Of a stretch of DNA of 64,000 bases, positions 1-11,439 are shown piece by piece. Every line of letters begins with the position of its first letter. Within the stretch, counting starts at the first letter, position 1. The notes below the pieces were generated by a model. The model was not told where the DNA came from. It was given only the letters and a program-made list of their open reading frames with translations, and searched no databases. The stretch comes from Euphorbia lathyris (lineage: Eukaryota > Streptophyta > Magnoliopsida > Malpighiales > Euphorbiaceae): positions 58,241,756 through 58,305,755 of the forward strand of contig NC_088911.1 in assembly GCF_963576675.1 (NCBI RefSeq), given 5' to 3'. A program made the translations under genes and the position numbers.

Positions 1-409
1 AGGAATAAAGTCCTTAAACTATACTCAATAAAAATCAATTAGTTCCCAAACTATTAAAATAAAAAAAATCAACAATTCATGCCGGCAGTTCATAAATAGA
101 CGTCTAAGACCCAGGCTGCAAAGGACCCAAAACAAATCTCAAGTTTCCTTAAACCTTACTATCACCAATGCCTCCGCCATAATCAACTTTGAAATCAATT
201 TCTACTCAGATAAATTAGGAATTTACACATGTTGTCAAATTCTTCAAGTCCTTTAGCTGTGATCTTCAAATAAAATAACTAATGTATTTCCCACTAAACA
301 AAACACAATCCTAATATTCAAACTTATTCAAGATATAATTTCATGTAATTATGCAAAAACACCTATTTCTCATTCAACTGTTAACGCTATTAGATTACAA
401 TATGAATTT
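1..409. other. AT-rich DNA, no gene seen
   Basis: No open frame, RNA gene or complete mobile element is recognisable here. The stretch ends at the inverted-repeat element that begins near 410. Confidence 0.5.
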
Positions 410-551
410 TCACATGCACTTTAATGAGCAAGTGAATTTGCTCATTAACCGTTAGATATAGGCTTATTAAATCTAAGCCTCAGGATGCTTTGAATCTTCA
501 TCTTAGGATTCTAATAAGCCTAGATCTAACATGCTCATTAAAGTGCATGTA
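410..551. mobile_element. Foldback MITE, copy 1
   Basis: The outer arms are inverted: CATGCACTTTAATGAGCA at about 413-430 pairs with TGCTCATTAAAGTGCATG at about 532-549. The inner part repeats the word TAAGCCTAGATCTAAC. Read on the minus strand, the whole element resembles the MITE split by the hAT transposon at 29832-33617, so two members of one family lie in this window. There is no coding capacity. A clear target duplication was not found. The superfamily is unknown. Confidence 0.7.
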
Positions 552-579
552 ATCAAGACTAGTTTAGTGACTTAAATGG

Positions 580-583
<4 letters not shown>

Positions 584-628
<45 letters not shown>
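584..628. repeat. (TA)n microsatellite
   Basis: An uninterrupted run of about 22 TA dinucleotides follows the foldback MITE. Confidence 0.95.
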
Positions 629-630
<2 letters not shown>

Positions 631-2640
631 TTTTGGGGCTTTTTCGGTTATTCTACGGGTGGTTTTTCGTAGGCAGAGCGGGGATCCCCCACGGTTCGGG
701 GGTAGTAACACCCACCCCATCCAAATTTAATCTTCTGAGCTAAAATTTCCTCCACTCCTAGTCCCGCATCTCAAAATTTCAGTTTTTTCCCGGTCCAGTC
801 AGTTCGAATCTCCACGATTTTCGGTTTTCCCCTACTCCATCACCACCCCCTACTTTCAACAGTTAATTAAATAATTAATAAAAAACTTAACTTGTTATAG
901 AGAGATAAAAGAAAAACCTTAAGTTACCTAATAACGAAACATTTTAGTTAACCTTAATTTAAGGTAGCTGAATTTTGTTTTTTGGTTTTTTTAAATGATA
1001 AATGTCAAATTTTATACATCAAAATTAAGATTGATACTCGAAAATAATTTTGATCCTGTTTAATAAATATTGTCAGGAACGGATCCAGATGGGATTTGAG
1101 CACTCACTCATCGTCAGAAAACTAAGATTTTATGAAAATTGTGTACGATTCTGTGAAAATTGTATATGGATACTACTTGAAATAACTTTGATACTGATAA
1201 TTAGAGAGAACAATAAGAATCTGAAAATAGTGTCATATTCCCTGCTTTAAAGAAGACAACACTCCTCAATTTAAACTAGGAAGTTGAATAATAATGCCAT
1301 GTGCTAGGTAAAAACAAATGGCAACAAGGTGTATTCTATATTAATAAAATACAACGATAATATTGTTAGGGAATCAGAATCTTAGTCTAACATCATCTTC
1401 AAAATACTCTTTTATTAGGTTTTTTTTTACAGCTATGATTAGTGTAGTGAGTTAGATTTTGAGGAGTTCATTATAAAACTCTTCCTCAAAATCACTCATC
1501 CTTTTTCAAATCACTAATCCTATTTGTTTGCCGGAAAATATTGCAAAGGGAAAATTTTGTGTTGGAAAATAAAGTATCTTTCCGTGTTTGGTTACAACAT
1601 CGGAAAACTAAAAAAAGTGATGAGTGGTTACTGTTTTCAAAAGAGTAAGAAGGACTGAAGTATGGCTCCAAAAGTTTAGGAAAATGTTTCTCTTTTCAAA
1701 ACGGTAACACGTTTTTCCCACTTTTTTCATATATTTTTTTGTTGTGTAATCTGAAATTTTCCATGGACTTATTTTCCTAAGCAAATAAAAATCGAAAAAT
1801 AAAAAAATATATATTTTTATGCACGATATCCTTCAACAAACAAATAAGAAGAGTGTCTTTTTTTCTCCTTATTATTGAGAACCTCTCTTCACCTCCATAT
1901 GTAGCTTTGACCATTTTCAAATACAGTCTAGTGTTATAAACATGATAAAATGGTACCTTGTGTTTATATCTGTTAGCAAACACAATCCAAATAGGAAGAC
2001 GATGCTCAATATGGTGACGCGGCAAAAAATGAGACGTGTGACATTTTTGTCATGTCACCAGATTAAACGTGGCTATATTTGAAAATGGTCGAAACTATAA
2101 TATTTATTTTTATACTTTTCCAAAAAAAAAATAATAAATGCCAATTTTGACCCTAACATTTTTAGTGAAGTGTAAATTTGGCTCTAACATACAAATGATC
2201 CAACTTTAACTTTAACTTTTCTAAGCAAATTCAATTTTAGCTTGTGTTATCGAAAATTTGAAAATGCTTGTTTGGCTCTTATTTAACTGCACATCGGACT
2301 TTTCAAACATCAATTATGTCTAAGATGTTTTAATTTGTAACCAACACAATTACAAAAAAATCTGACAATGATAACAACTAAGTATGTCACATTTAAGTTA
2401 ATCACATTTTTTTTTTGTCAAAGTGTCTAAAATGTTTACTATATTACTAATATAATTATAAATGACCAATAAAAAACGTATGAAACTGCTTCAATTTATC
2501 GAGAAACTTGTTTGAAAGATCTGATGTGATAATTAAATAACAGTTAAACTAGTTTTTTCACAATTTTGGTAAAATTGTGCTAAAATTGATCTTGATTAGA
2601 AATATCAGTGTTAAATTTGAATCATTTCATACGTTATAGC
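629..2640. other. AT-rich intergenic DNA, no gene supported
   Basis: Only short random frames occur here, for example 1050-1250 on the plus strand and 1777-2025 on the minus strand; their translations show no domain. A GC-richer patch at 640-850 is not recognised. Nothing else stands out. Confidence 0.5.
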
Positions 2641-2643
2641 TAA

Positions 2644-3023
2644 GAGCATCTCCAATAGACTCTTAGTGAGCTCTCTAAAAATAATATAAATAATTGGCTC
2701 TTAGTGATTTAAGAGTGACTAAGATATATAATCTCCAACAATGCTCCTTATATTCACTCCTTATTTATTATTTTATTATTAAAATTATTCTTTATTGTTA
2801 TATTACCAATAGTGTGAAGAGAGAGACACATTAATAATAAATTATTAATAAAAAATAAAGTTAGGAGGCACTAAGAGGTGGAGGGAGACTCTCTATTAAT
2901 AGAGAGGATGAAGATGCTCTTAGTGATTTAAAGAGTCACTAAGAGGCTGTTAGAGATGAATTTTCATTCTCCCTCCTCAAATTTTAACTTAAGAGCCAAC
3001 TTAAGAGGCTGTTGGAGATGCTC
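2644..3023. mobile_element. MITE with GAGCATCTCC termini, PIF/Harbinger-like
   Basis: The ends are inverted: GAGCATCTCCAA at 2644 and TTGGAGATGCTC ending at 3023. Each end is flanked by TAA (2641-2643 and 3024-3026), a 3-bp target duplication as left by PIF/Harbinger (Tourist-type) elements. Internal sequence is also partly inverted, with TTAGTGATTTAAAGAGTCACTAAGAG-like words on both sides. The length is 380 bp and there is no coding capacity. Confidence 0.75.
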
Positions 3024-3210
3024 TAAGTATGCACTTCTTAAAAAACGTTGGGGTCAAATTTAATGATTGTCTATAAAAAAAAAAAGAGGGAATATGATGA
3101 GTATTACTGGAGATGACACACATTTTAATGTTTTAAGTGACTAAACAATTTTTTATATTATTTTTAAAGAGGGGACTAAGAGCCACATGGAAATATTTTA
3201 AAGGAACGTT

Positions 3211-3418
3211 TCTAAGAGCATCTCTAATGGTTCATACTCACAACCACTCAATATACATGCCACATCATCTATTTAATAAACTTTATTTTATTAAACTATC
3301 TAACTCCAATGGTTAAACTCTATAACCACTCAATCATAATGGATCCACCAATCATAAAGGATCCACCAATTAATTAAACCAATCATATTATTTTAATATA
3401 TATATATATATATATATG
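3211..3418. repeat. Partial MITE-like end and TA-rich tract
   Basis: TAAGAGCATCTCTAATGG at 3211 resembles the terminus of the complete MITE at 2644, but no matching inverted end was found. CCACTCAAT and the phrase GGATCCACCAAT are each repeated nearby. A TA microsatellite closes the stretch at about 3397-3418. This is probably a truncated MITE. Confidence 0.4.
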
Positions 3419-3545
3419 TGGGAGGGATCAAGTGAGAACCGTCCCTTAGATGAGAACACTTTGTTATGTGAGAACAAGATGAATCTAAGACTGTGGCATA
3501 GAAAGAGTGTGATGCATGCGCACCATCTACCGCTAGGCCACTTAT

Positions 3546-3755
3546 TTTAGTTTGCTTATTATATAATTTCTTTATTTATATATTATTAAGTGGATCTGAT
3601 ACTAAAAAAAATCTAATGCTATATTTTTTAAATAAAAATACATTTGCTTTAGTTTGTTCATTATACAATTGTTTTATTTATATATTATTAAGTGCCTCTG
3701 ATGCTAAAAAAAAATCTAATACTATATTTTTTAAATAAAAATACGCTTGCTTTAG
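3546..3755. repeat. Tandem duplication, period about 102 bp
   Basis: Two consecutive copies start with TTTAGTTTG at 3546 and 3648, and a third begins as TTTAGTTAG at 3751. Both full copies contain TTTATATATTATTAAGTG, a run of As with CTAATGC or CTAATAC, and TATTTTTTAAATAAAAATAC. There is no coding capacity. Confidence 0.85.
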
Positions 3756-4649
3756 TTAGTTATACAGAACGTCCCTATTTACTTATTATTATAGGATTGG
3801 TAATAAATTAATAGTAGTATGAGGGTTGATTCAGGATCAAAGATGATCATGGTGTATGGAGATACAAATCAAACTCAAAGGTTTATGTTGGAGAATATAG
3901 TACTAGACTGGCCCACTATGAGATCACTACATGAGTTAGTGTCATAAGTTATCTCAGTTATAGTAGTGTCATCTAATCCTTAGACTTGGAGTCACCATAG
4001 AATCCCGCATAAAGAGTAATATGTTTTGACCCTATCAAACATTGTCTTTAACCAAACAACTATAAATGTTGTGATTGGACATAGTATGATTCATGCAGAG
4101 AAAGATAAGTGACAAATATGGGATTCTCCCCTCTCAATATGATATCAATATCATTGGGCCCATTGATAAGTGAGACTCAGAAATGCATGGTCGTGCTAAA
4201 ATAAATTGATAAAGGTATCAATTGATTTGTTTTTACAATCTACTTAGAGATCGAGAAACTATATGATTGAATAATATAAGGGTGATAATGACAATGACTT
4301 ATGTTCAATATAGATATCGAGAGATAAATGGATTATGACATAAACTATGAAATAGGTTACATTGGCTTTATTTCTATCATATAAATTGGATAGTCATAAT
4401 GCCTTGTTAAAGACCACTTATGACTTGTAGGAAAAATGGTATTTGTCTCACAGCCAACTTTATATGAACCTATAGGGTCACACATAAAGAATGAATTAAG
4501 ATGTACATAAAATGTTCAGGTTCATTATGTCTGAATAGTGACCAAATACAATGAATACTATTTGAATTAAGAACCCAAATAAAATTAACTTGTAATTAAA
4601 TAAAATATGGGATATTTTATTTAATGATTATTATTTCGATTTGTGATCC
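3756..4649. other. Probable decayed LTR sequence
   Basis: There is no open frame. Phrases such as GGGTCACACATAAAGAATGAAT and the mix of short direct words look like the inside of an old copia-type LTR, of the same general style as the solo LTR at 22911. The boundaries are not visible, and the L1 LINE tail begins at 4650. This is an impression from sequence style only. Confidence 0.3.
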
Positions 4650-4746
4650 TTTTTTTTTTGTTACCAGGGAAGGCTAAATGTCCAGACGAAAAAACAAGAA
4701 AACAAACACAAGAAAAAACTGAAACAAATAACAAAGAAACCTCGAC

Positions 4747-6029
4747 CTAGGCCAAGATGCACCTAGTCAAGGAAAGCCCTCTCTGATCATTAAAGAGAAC
4801 CATCTGGAGGCATGCAGAAGGCACCTCACACTCATAAAAACCCACAGAAAACGTGCCTGTGAAATTTTCTAACCAGTCAGCAGCCTTATTTCCCTTGTGG
4901 AGAGAGTGATGGAGGACCAAATCCCAATCTCTATTCATAAACTCCTTGCATTGTAACAGAAGCCAAAGGTGATGATGATGAGTGCACGGAGGTCCTTTCA
5001 TGTAATTAATTACAATCTGAGAGTCTAGTTCAATGATAACTTGGCGATACGCTTTCTTCCAAGCTAATTGAAGACCAAATAATAACCCCTATAGCTCAGT
5101 GAAAACTGATGAACACACACCAAGGTTAACTCCAAAGCCCCCAACCATCCCCCTGTCGGGTCCCTGAGAAAGGCACCTGCAGAAGTCGGGCATGAGTTGC
5201 ATTTACTCACACCGTCACAGTTGACTTTAACCCATCCTGAATTTGGTGAATTCCACTTAAGAAAAATATCTCTGCTCATCGGATGCTGCGCCATTTGTGC
5301 CATTGCAAAGGCGTCAGAAAACTCCTTACACGATGTAAACACGAACTCAAGCTTATCACTCCTTAGTGCAATACCATCTCCAAAGACCCTATCATTATGC
5401 CATCTCCAGCACCACCACATGACCGTACAAAAAACAACACGCCACCCTATATTCCTCCAAACTAACCAACACTGCAAATTAACGTGCACCCAATCCGATT
5501 GAATAAGAGAAAATAAAGTTGGCGTGACTAGAGTGGGAATGATTGACGTCCAAATTTCCTTCACATCAGGGTAGTCGTAGACAATATGCAAAGCAGATTC
5601 AGGGACTGCACATTTTCCATACAACGGTTTGGAACCAATATGCATTCGCACCTTATTAACATTAGACAGGATACAATCATCCGAAAACAACCAGACGAAG
5701 AACCGAATCCGCTCAGGGACCTCAACCTTTAAAAAAATCATCCACGGGGCTCTAATAAGAGCATCCATGCTGCCTTTTAGATGATGGTATGCTGAAGCAA
5801 TAGAGAACCGATCGTCTGAATAGCTAGTCCATGTCCACGAGTTCTGCATGTCACCAACTTCGAATAAGGCACAAGACATTAGCAGTAGTAATTTACTTGG
5901 AGGGAGTAGCGAGTGGATACTATCCAATTTCCATGATCCTCCCTCATCCCACCACTGATCTGCAGACGACTCAAGCATCTTTGAACTCAACGGACCAAGG
6001 GAAGCAAATAGCAGCGGCTCCGATTCCAA
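4747..6029 (-). pseudogene. L1 LINE 3' part: zinc-knuckle region and RNase H
   Basis: The longer frame (6029-5064) has the plant LINE zf-RVT pattern: WTWTSYSDDRFSIASAYHHL, then PERIRFFVWLFSDDCILSN, then C..PESALHIVYDYPDVKEIW. An RNase H start follows, with WVKVNCDG at about residues 268-275. The frame then breaks, and the domain's end is readable in another frame at 5001-4747, where HHSLHKGNKAADWL is the usual closing motif. RNase H would degrade the RNA strand during target-primed reverse transcription. The piece is dead: the domain is split between frames and upstream RT is missing. Confidence 0.8.
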
Positions 6030-6040
6030 CCAGGGATCAT

Positions 6041-7312
6041 TTTAGAAACACATTTCCACAATGATTTTGATTTGACAAAATTATTTAAATTAGAATTGAA
6101 TCCCTAAGATAAAAATTCCAACACATTAAATTTAATTGCTTTGATTTAATTGTTACTAATGTGTTTACTCAAATATTGTTTTGAGTATTAAAATGTACAA
6201 GTATGAAAGACATTATGATAAAGCCCAAAAGCCCAACAAGCAAGGTCAATGCCCAAGTTAAGTCAAAACAGATGAAGGCTTGTGAATCAACGCAGCCCAG
6301 CAAGAAGAAGGATCCAGAAGACTGGCTATCTCCTTCACAATGAAGCTGTTGAGTTCAACAGACAAAGTAGACAACACAAGAGTTGACTCAATAAACTTGG
6401 GGACAAAGCTAACCCAAATGAGGAAACGTTCAGATGCAACAGGAAAGTGTTAATGAATCTTTGCCGAAAATGGAGAGACAACCTGACGCCTACTGACCAA
6501 AAGCAACTGAAGCACTGATCAAGATAGAAAAGACTACGTTCCCATTGGCCGCGATGCTGAGCTCTGAGGAACGAAAGGGGCAGTAGAGCCATTTCCCTCC
6601 AACGGTTATTTCGAAATTTGAAATGACCGATGGCTCAAGTGTCACTATAAATAGGCCTCTCATTTGCTTCAATCGATGCAGTTCTTCAACAAGTCGAAAC
6701 ACTGACCAAATTCTTCCTTGAAGTTCTGTGCAAAAAGCAAAGCAAAGCAATCTTACACCAATTCTTATTCTTGTGTAAAAGATTAGTTTTTAGATCATTC
6801 AAAGTGTTCTTTGTTATTAGAACAAAAACCTTATCACTTCCAAAATTGTTAGGAAACTCTGAGTTGCTCGGTATTTAGCACTCAGAGGTAGATAGTGTTG
6901 AGTATAGGATATAGAGGAAGGTACTCTATATACTCGCTGACTATTGTAAGGGGTTTGTGCTCTACCCAAGAGAAATTAGGATAAAACTGTTGAGTAACCT
7001 TTTATAACCCTTAACTTCTTTATCTGCTTGCCTTTTATCTTGTCTAGTAAAACGCTTAACTGAACGAATACTGAGTTGTGTGAATTTGTGCTGAGCTCAC
7101 GAATAGACTCCCAAGTGCTATTTCCTGACTCAACATTAGAAGCAGCCTTAGTCAGTGATTAACTAAAGCTGCCTCTGACCTCACTCAATATCACTGTGCT
7201 AAGAATTAAGTGAAAAAATCTTAAGTCAGAAATAAAACAAGTCAGCCTTAAACAGAAATTTTTTAAATAGTTCCTTAACCCCCCCCCCCTCTAGGAACTA
7301 ATTCTTGTAACA
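6041..7312 (+). mobile_element. Solo LTR of the copia X family
   Basis: This stretch matches, in reverse complement and almost end to end, the 3' LTR of copia X at 39490-40843. Shared landmarks are GACAAAATTATTTAA near the start, the TATA-box block at 6643-6661, and TTTTTTAAATAGTTCC followed by a C-run before the end TTGTAACA. It is 1272 bp long and lies in plus orientation inside the L1 LINE. The expected TG start has become TT. Flanks are ATCAT and CAAGG, so no target duplication remains. No second LTR or internal region is attached. Confidence 0.8.
6646..6653 (+). promoter_or_regulatory. LTR TATA box
   Basis: TATAAATA followed by GGCCTCTCA is conserved with the reverse-oriented LTR of copia X (40210-40217). 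Position in the middle of the LTR and the conserved flank fit the U3/R core promoter of the element. Activity is not shown by sequence. Confidence 0.6.
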
Positions 7313-8708
7313 CAAGGGACCAACGCAAGATACATACCAAAGTCTTGAGGTAAAGAGATAAACATCACGTTGTTAAGCCTAAGACACGTAGCCTCTGACA
7401 TATTAGCTAAAACAAGCATATTCGACTTTTGGTAACTAACAAGTTGTCCCGAAGCAGCACAGAGTGAGATGAGAATGTCCTTAATAATAGTAACATATTG
7501 GATGGAAAATATCATTTACAAAAAATATGTGAGATAAAGTCGATCCCCCTTTGCAATACGAACATGACGCTAATGCTTCTGGGCAACAACATCCATACTC
7601 AGATGGTTAAGGCGTTCTAGGTAGAGCACAAAAAGATATGGAGATAATGGGTCACCCTAGAGGAGGCCTCGAGATGGAGTAAAATCAAGGAGAGGTTCAC
7701 CATTCCATAGAACTCCTATGGCCGAGGAGCAGACACAATAAGACATAATCAGTTGTACCCAGTGATTATTCTGACCCAGCAGAGAGGGCGTGGTGTTGAA
7801 AAAATCCCAGATAATATGGTTATAAGCTATCTGTAGATCCAGCTTAAGCACCATAAGACCCTTACCGTTTCGATGATGCCTCATAGTGTGAATAACTTCC
7901 TTTACGAGAATAACATTATCATAGATTTGCCTACCCAAAATGAAACTGCTATGAGTTGGACTAACAAGATAACTCAGATTTGGTTTAAGCCGACTTACAA
8001 TGAACTTTGTTACTAGTTTGTAGAGGACATTACATAAACTAATCGGTCGAATGAGTGTGATAAAAGTTTCATTTAGAACCGGATTAACTGTCCCAACAGC
8101 CAAAATATTCAAAACATAGTTGCAAATATGATCTCCCGTAATTCCCCAAAGATGCTAGAAGAAGACGGTCGAGTACCCATCAGAGCCAGGCACTTTAAAC
8201 AATCCATTGAGAACACAGCAAACCGCACCTCACCCTTATAGAAATCTCGTTCCAGAGCCCGCAACTTGCCATGCTTCCAGGCCAGAAAATCGATGCTCGT
8301 GCACAAAATAGGTCGAGGCCCCACATACGCAGTGTACAAAGCTTTGAAAAAAGCATAAACAATGTGTTGAAGCCACTCCTTATCCCAAACCCAACAATTC
8401 TCGTCATCCTTCAGTTCCTCAATTTTGTTTCGTTGACGGCGGACCAAAGACGAGGTATGGAAAAACCTTGTATTGCGATCTCCATGAACAATCCACTTAG
8501 ACTTGGATTTTTGGAACCACAAGATTTCCTTTTGAAGTAAGACCTTATTTAATTGTGGAGACAAAAGTCTTTCCAAATTGATGAGCCCCTTGGTAGGCCT
8601 TATGTTAATAATCCTCTGAACCCCTCCTATTCGGCCCAGCAGCCGCTTCTTTTTCTGGAGAATATGCCCAAAAACTTGACGGTTCCAATTCAGAAGGCAA
8701 GGCATCAT
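7313..8708 (-). pseudogene. L1 LINE reverse transcriptase, broken
   Basis: The first part (8708-8109) has KWIVHGDRNTRFFH and a decayed form of the A-P-G-P-D-G region before the RT fingers. The second (8112-7657) has RPISLCNVLYKLVTKFIVSRL, SPTHSSFILGRQIYDNVILV and LKLDLQIAYNHIIWDF, RT blocks 1-4 of plant L1 elements. The third piece (7656-7313) continues as GDPLSPYLFVL in another frame; the catalytic F-A-D-D is replaced by a sequence reading FFVND. It ends abruptly at the solo LTR. Stops, shifts and the altered catalytic motif make it inactive. Confidence 0.8.
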
Positions 8709-9138
8709 TCCAGATAGACCATTAGTGATGGATGTCTTCTCATTCCACTGATTCCTAAAGAAGGGAACAAAGCGATCGTCCTACAGCCAAGACGTTTGAA
8801 AGTGAAACATACTCATGCTAACATCCAACCACGTAGTACGACACATAATCAGAAGTGGCGAGTGATTCGAGTTGTTCCTGGGGAGGTGATGCACAAAAGC
8901 CTCAAGAAATAATAATCTCCAACTACCATTACACGTAGCCCGATTCAATAAACAAGCAATTTGAGTATTGCAAGTTAACCCCCGAGCCTAGGTAAATTTT
9001 GGTCACTGAAAACCAAAATCCACCAAACTAAGACGATCAATCCAATCAGCAAAAAAAATGACAATTATCTAATGGGCTTGGTTTCCCGCCCTAAATTAAA
9101 ATCTCCAGCAATCAACCAAGGGTAAATGAAAGAAGGAG

Positions 9139-9618
9139 CTAACTTGGCAATGTCTTCCCAAAATATTTTTTATGAGACATTTGAGGCCTCACATAAACCA
9201 CAAGAAAATACCAAATAGACCCTGGAGTAAGACAAGCATGAATAAACTGATAGTTACCTTGAATCATATTAACCGAGATGCGACCAGAGTGCCAAAATAA
9301 CCAAATGCCACCATTGAACCAGTCTGCTTCAACCCGATAAGAATCCAAAAACTTTAGAAAATTACACACCTCATTAGCCCGCAACCCACTAATCCAAGTT
9401 TCCAAAAGCACTAGAATGGTAGGGTTATGAGTATATAAAAGAAAGGAGAGAGCTTTATGAGTAGAATGATTACATGCACCACAACAATTCCAAAAATGCT
9501 TCAACATAATCAGAGAAATGCAAACAAAAACTGAACCGAGCAAGAGGCTAGAAAACAACTCAACGTGGCTGGGAGTTTGCAACCTGCATGTGAATAACCA
9601 AACTACTGTCAGACTCAT
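9139..9618 (-). pseudogene. L1 LINE endonuclease domain, broken
   Basis: The later half of this frame resembles the N-terminal part of the plant L1 apurinic-like endonuclease. NPTILVLLETWISGLRAN carries the LLET block with the catalytic glutamate, and GGIWLFWHSG is the next conserved block. The domain would nick target DNA. Downstream blocks (8800-9130) are only visible in fragments. The frame before residue 40 is probably not the native start. Confidence 0.75.
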
Positions 9619-9721
9619 TCATAGGAATCTCCAACCTTCTTCTCTTTCCGCGAGTACTGGTACCACTCAAGTGCATATGTGGATCTAGCGCATCAGTATC
9701 AAGGGCACTAAACGGATTCAG

Positions 9722-10302
9722 TGTTGGGAATTTTTCTGGATTGCGATAATTTAGCGGAAACGATAAATCTCAAAGCACAAGAATTTTATTGAATTTATGA
9801 GGTTTACAAGAGAGTGTTCTCTAGAAACTTTCTAGAGTTATAATGAGATAAAATAAAAATAGTAGCACTCGGGTGTTTCCCAAAAATACCCAAAATAATT
9901 ATTTTTACTATTTTTATCTCTCTCCAAAATAATTAGACTACCCTCTAAATAAACTCTCAAAATTCACAAGGCACATGTACCTTCTCTCACTACATTTTTT
10001 TTTCACCCTAACTCCCTTTCTCTTCTTATTCTCAATCTATATATTTTTTTTATGATGGAGCATCCTTGGCTTTTATAAGCCAAGGAGCAACCACCCACAA
10101 TTAATTGTGCCAGCAATGCTGGCACAATTAATTGAAACATTGACCACCGAATTCGGTGGTCAATACATTGATTTTTTTTTTACAAATTACAAAAATAATC
10201 ATCCATCACTACAAATTATAAAAATAGTTCTTCATTAATTGGAACTTCACAATAATTTCTTTTTGTTTAATTATTTTAAATTAATAGTTAATTTTCTCAA
10301 CA
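9722..10302 (-). repeat. 3' LTR of the short copia element
   Basis: It begins TGTTGGGAATTTTTCTGG and ends TTTTCTCAACA on the plus strand and is 581 bp long. Its partner at 10858-11434 differs by a few substitutions and small indels, judged by eye. It contains three hairpins at 10064-10085, 10098-10134 and 10140-10163. The purine tract AAGGGGAACAT (minus strand) lies just inside the internal region next to it, as expected for a 3' LTR. Confidence 0.9.
10098..10163. repeat. Two perfect palindromes in the LTR
   Basis: A 17-bp arm hairpin (10098-10134, loop AAT, stem end GTGCCAGC) is followed by a 24-bp perfect palindrome (10140-10163, centre CCGAATTCGG). Both are kept in the partner LTR at about 11233-11296. 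On the minus strand they lie upstream of the TATA-like sequence. Confidence 0.85.
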
Positions 10303-10344
10303 ATGTTCCCCTTAACTATTAATTTAAAACTTTCATCATCACCT

Positions 10345-10556
10345 TGTAAACGGAGCACTTCTCTCCGCAAACAACTTCTCGGAGCACTTCTCACCGAATC
10401 GATTTGTTGATGCACTTTTCATCAACCTTCAACTATTGGAGCACTTCCTCGTAAACGGAGCACTTCTCTCCGCAAACAACTTCTCGGAGCACTTCTCACC
10501 GAATCGATTTGTTGATACACTTCTCATCAACCTTCAACTATTGGAGCACTTCTCTC
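10345..10556. repeat. Tandem repeat, period 106 bp, inside the short copia element
   Basis: Two copies begin GTAAACGGAGCACTTCTC at 10345 and 10451. Each has repeated GGAGCACTTCTC words and CGATTTGTTGATGCAC or a close variant. On the minus strand the coding potential is interrupted here. Confidence 0.85.
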
Positions 10557-10579
10557 CAAATCAAACAAATTCTTCTTAA

Positions 10580-10857
10580 CATGATGTGCCAAATTGACAC
10601 TTTCTTCTCTTTTGTTCCTGCACGTGCCTAAACTTCTTACACTTGAAACATTTAGGCTTCCCCTTGTGCTAGCAGTCTTTCTCATCATCACCATGCTTTT
10701 TGCAATTACCACATTGAAGATTTTTTTTTTGAACCTTGAGCAAAGAAAACTCCCTCAACTGCTTGCTCATTTTCTCCATTTCCTCACGCCCAATTCTTTG
10801 GTGCGTGACACTAATATCAGCGTGAGCGCCAATATTGAACCATGGCTCTGATACCAC
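10580..10857 (-). pseudogene. Copia gag remnant with zinc knuckle
   Basis: Starting near the primer-binding site, the frame reads MVSEPWFNIG, then a charged stretch, then CGNCKKHGDDEKDC, a C-x2-C-x4-H-x5-C variant of the gag zinc knuckle. After a stop a second cysteine pair (CFKCKKFRH) follows. In gag this motif binds RNA for packaging. The remnant is about 60 codons before the first stop, far shorter than a full gag, and nothing of pol follows. Confidence 0.6.
10844..10856 (-). other. Primer-binding site, initiator tRNA-Met type
   Basis: TGGTATCAGAGCC on the minus strand begins one base inside the right LTR. This matches the 3' end of plant initiator methionine tRNA, the usual copia primer, and fixes the element's orientation. 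Confidence 0.85.
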
Positions 10858-11434
10858 TGTTGGAAATTTTTCTGGATTGCGATAATTTAGCGGAAGCGAT
10901 AAATCTCACACAAGAATTTTATTGAATTTATGAGCTTTACAAGAGGGTGTTCTCTAGAAACTTTCTAGAGTTACAATGAGATAAAATAAAAATAGTAGCA
11001 CTCGGGTGTTTCCCAAAAATACCCAAAATAATTATCTTTACTATTTTTATCTCTCCCCAAAATAATTAGACTACCCTCTAAATAAACTCTTAAAATTCAC
11101 AAGGCACAATTGTGCCTTCTCTCACTACATTTTTCTTTCACCCTAACTCCCTTTCTCTTCTTATTCTCAATCTATATATTTTTTATGATGGAGCATCCTT
11201 GGCTTTTATAAGCCAAGGAGCAACCACCCATAATTAATTGTGCCAGCAATGCTGGCACAATTAATTGAAACATTGACCACCGAATTCGGTGGTCAATACA
11301 TTGATTTTTTTTTACAAATTACAAAAATAATCCTCCATCACTACAAATTATAAAAATAGTTCTTCATTAATTGGAACTTCACAATAATTTCTTTTTGTTT
11401 AATTATTTTAAATTAATAGTTAATTTTCTCAACA
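10858..11434 (-). repeat. 5' LTR of the short copia element
   Basis: It is 577 bp, starts TGTTGGAAATTTTTCTGG and ends TTTTCTCAACA on the plus strand. A TATA-like sequence TATAAAAGCC (minus strand, 11201-11210) lies within a hairpin with CCTTGGCTT arms at 11197-11218. Two larger palindromes lie upstream of it. Confidence 0.9.
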
Positions 11435-11439
11435 TTCGG

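Larger units (their letters stand above)
9717..11439 (-). mobile_element. Short copia element with gag zinc knuckle only (TR-GAG type)
   Basis: Two LTRs (9722-10302 and 10858-11434) enclose only 555 bp. The flanking 5-bp sequences TTCAG (9717-9721) and TTCGG (11435-11439) look like a target duplication with one change. The primer-binding site lies next to the right LTR on the minus strand, so the element reads right to left. The internal DNA holds a zinc-knuckle remnant and a tandem repeat, with no protease, integrase or RT. It would depend on enzymes of another copia element. It sits in ORF1 of the L1 LINE; LINE words continue on both sides. Confidence 0.85.

Noticed and set aside
10098..10163. 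Hairpins as transcription terminators
   Set aside because: Intrinsic terminators are bacterial; in this LTR they lie upstream of the TATA-like word on the minus strand.
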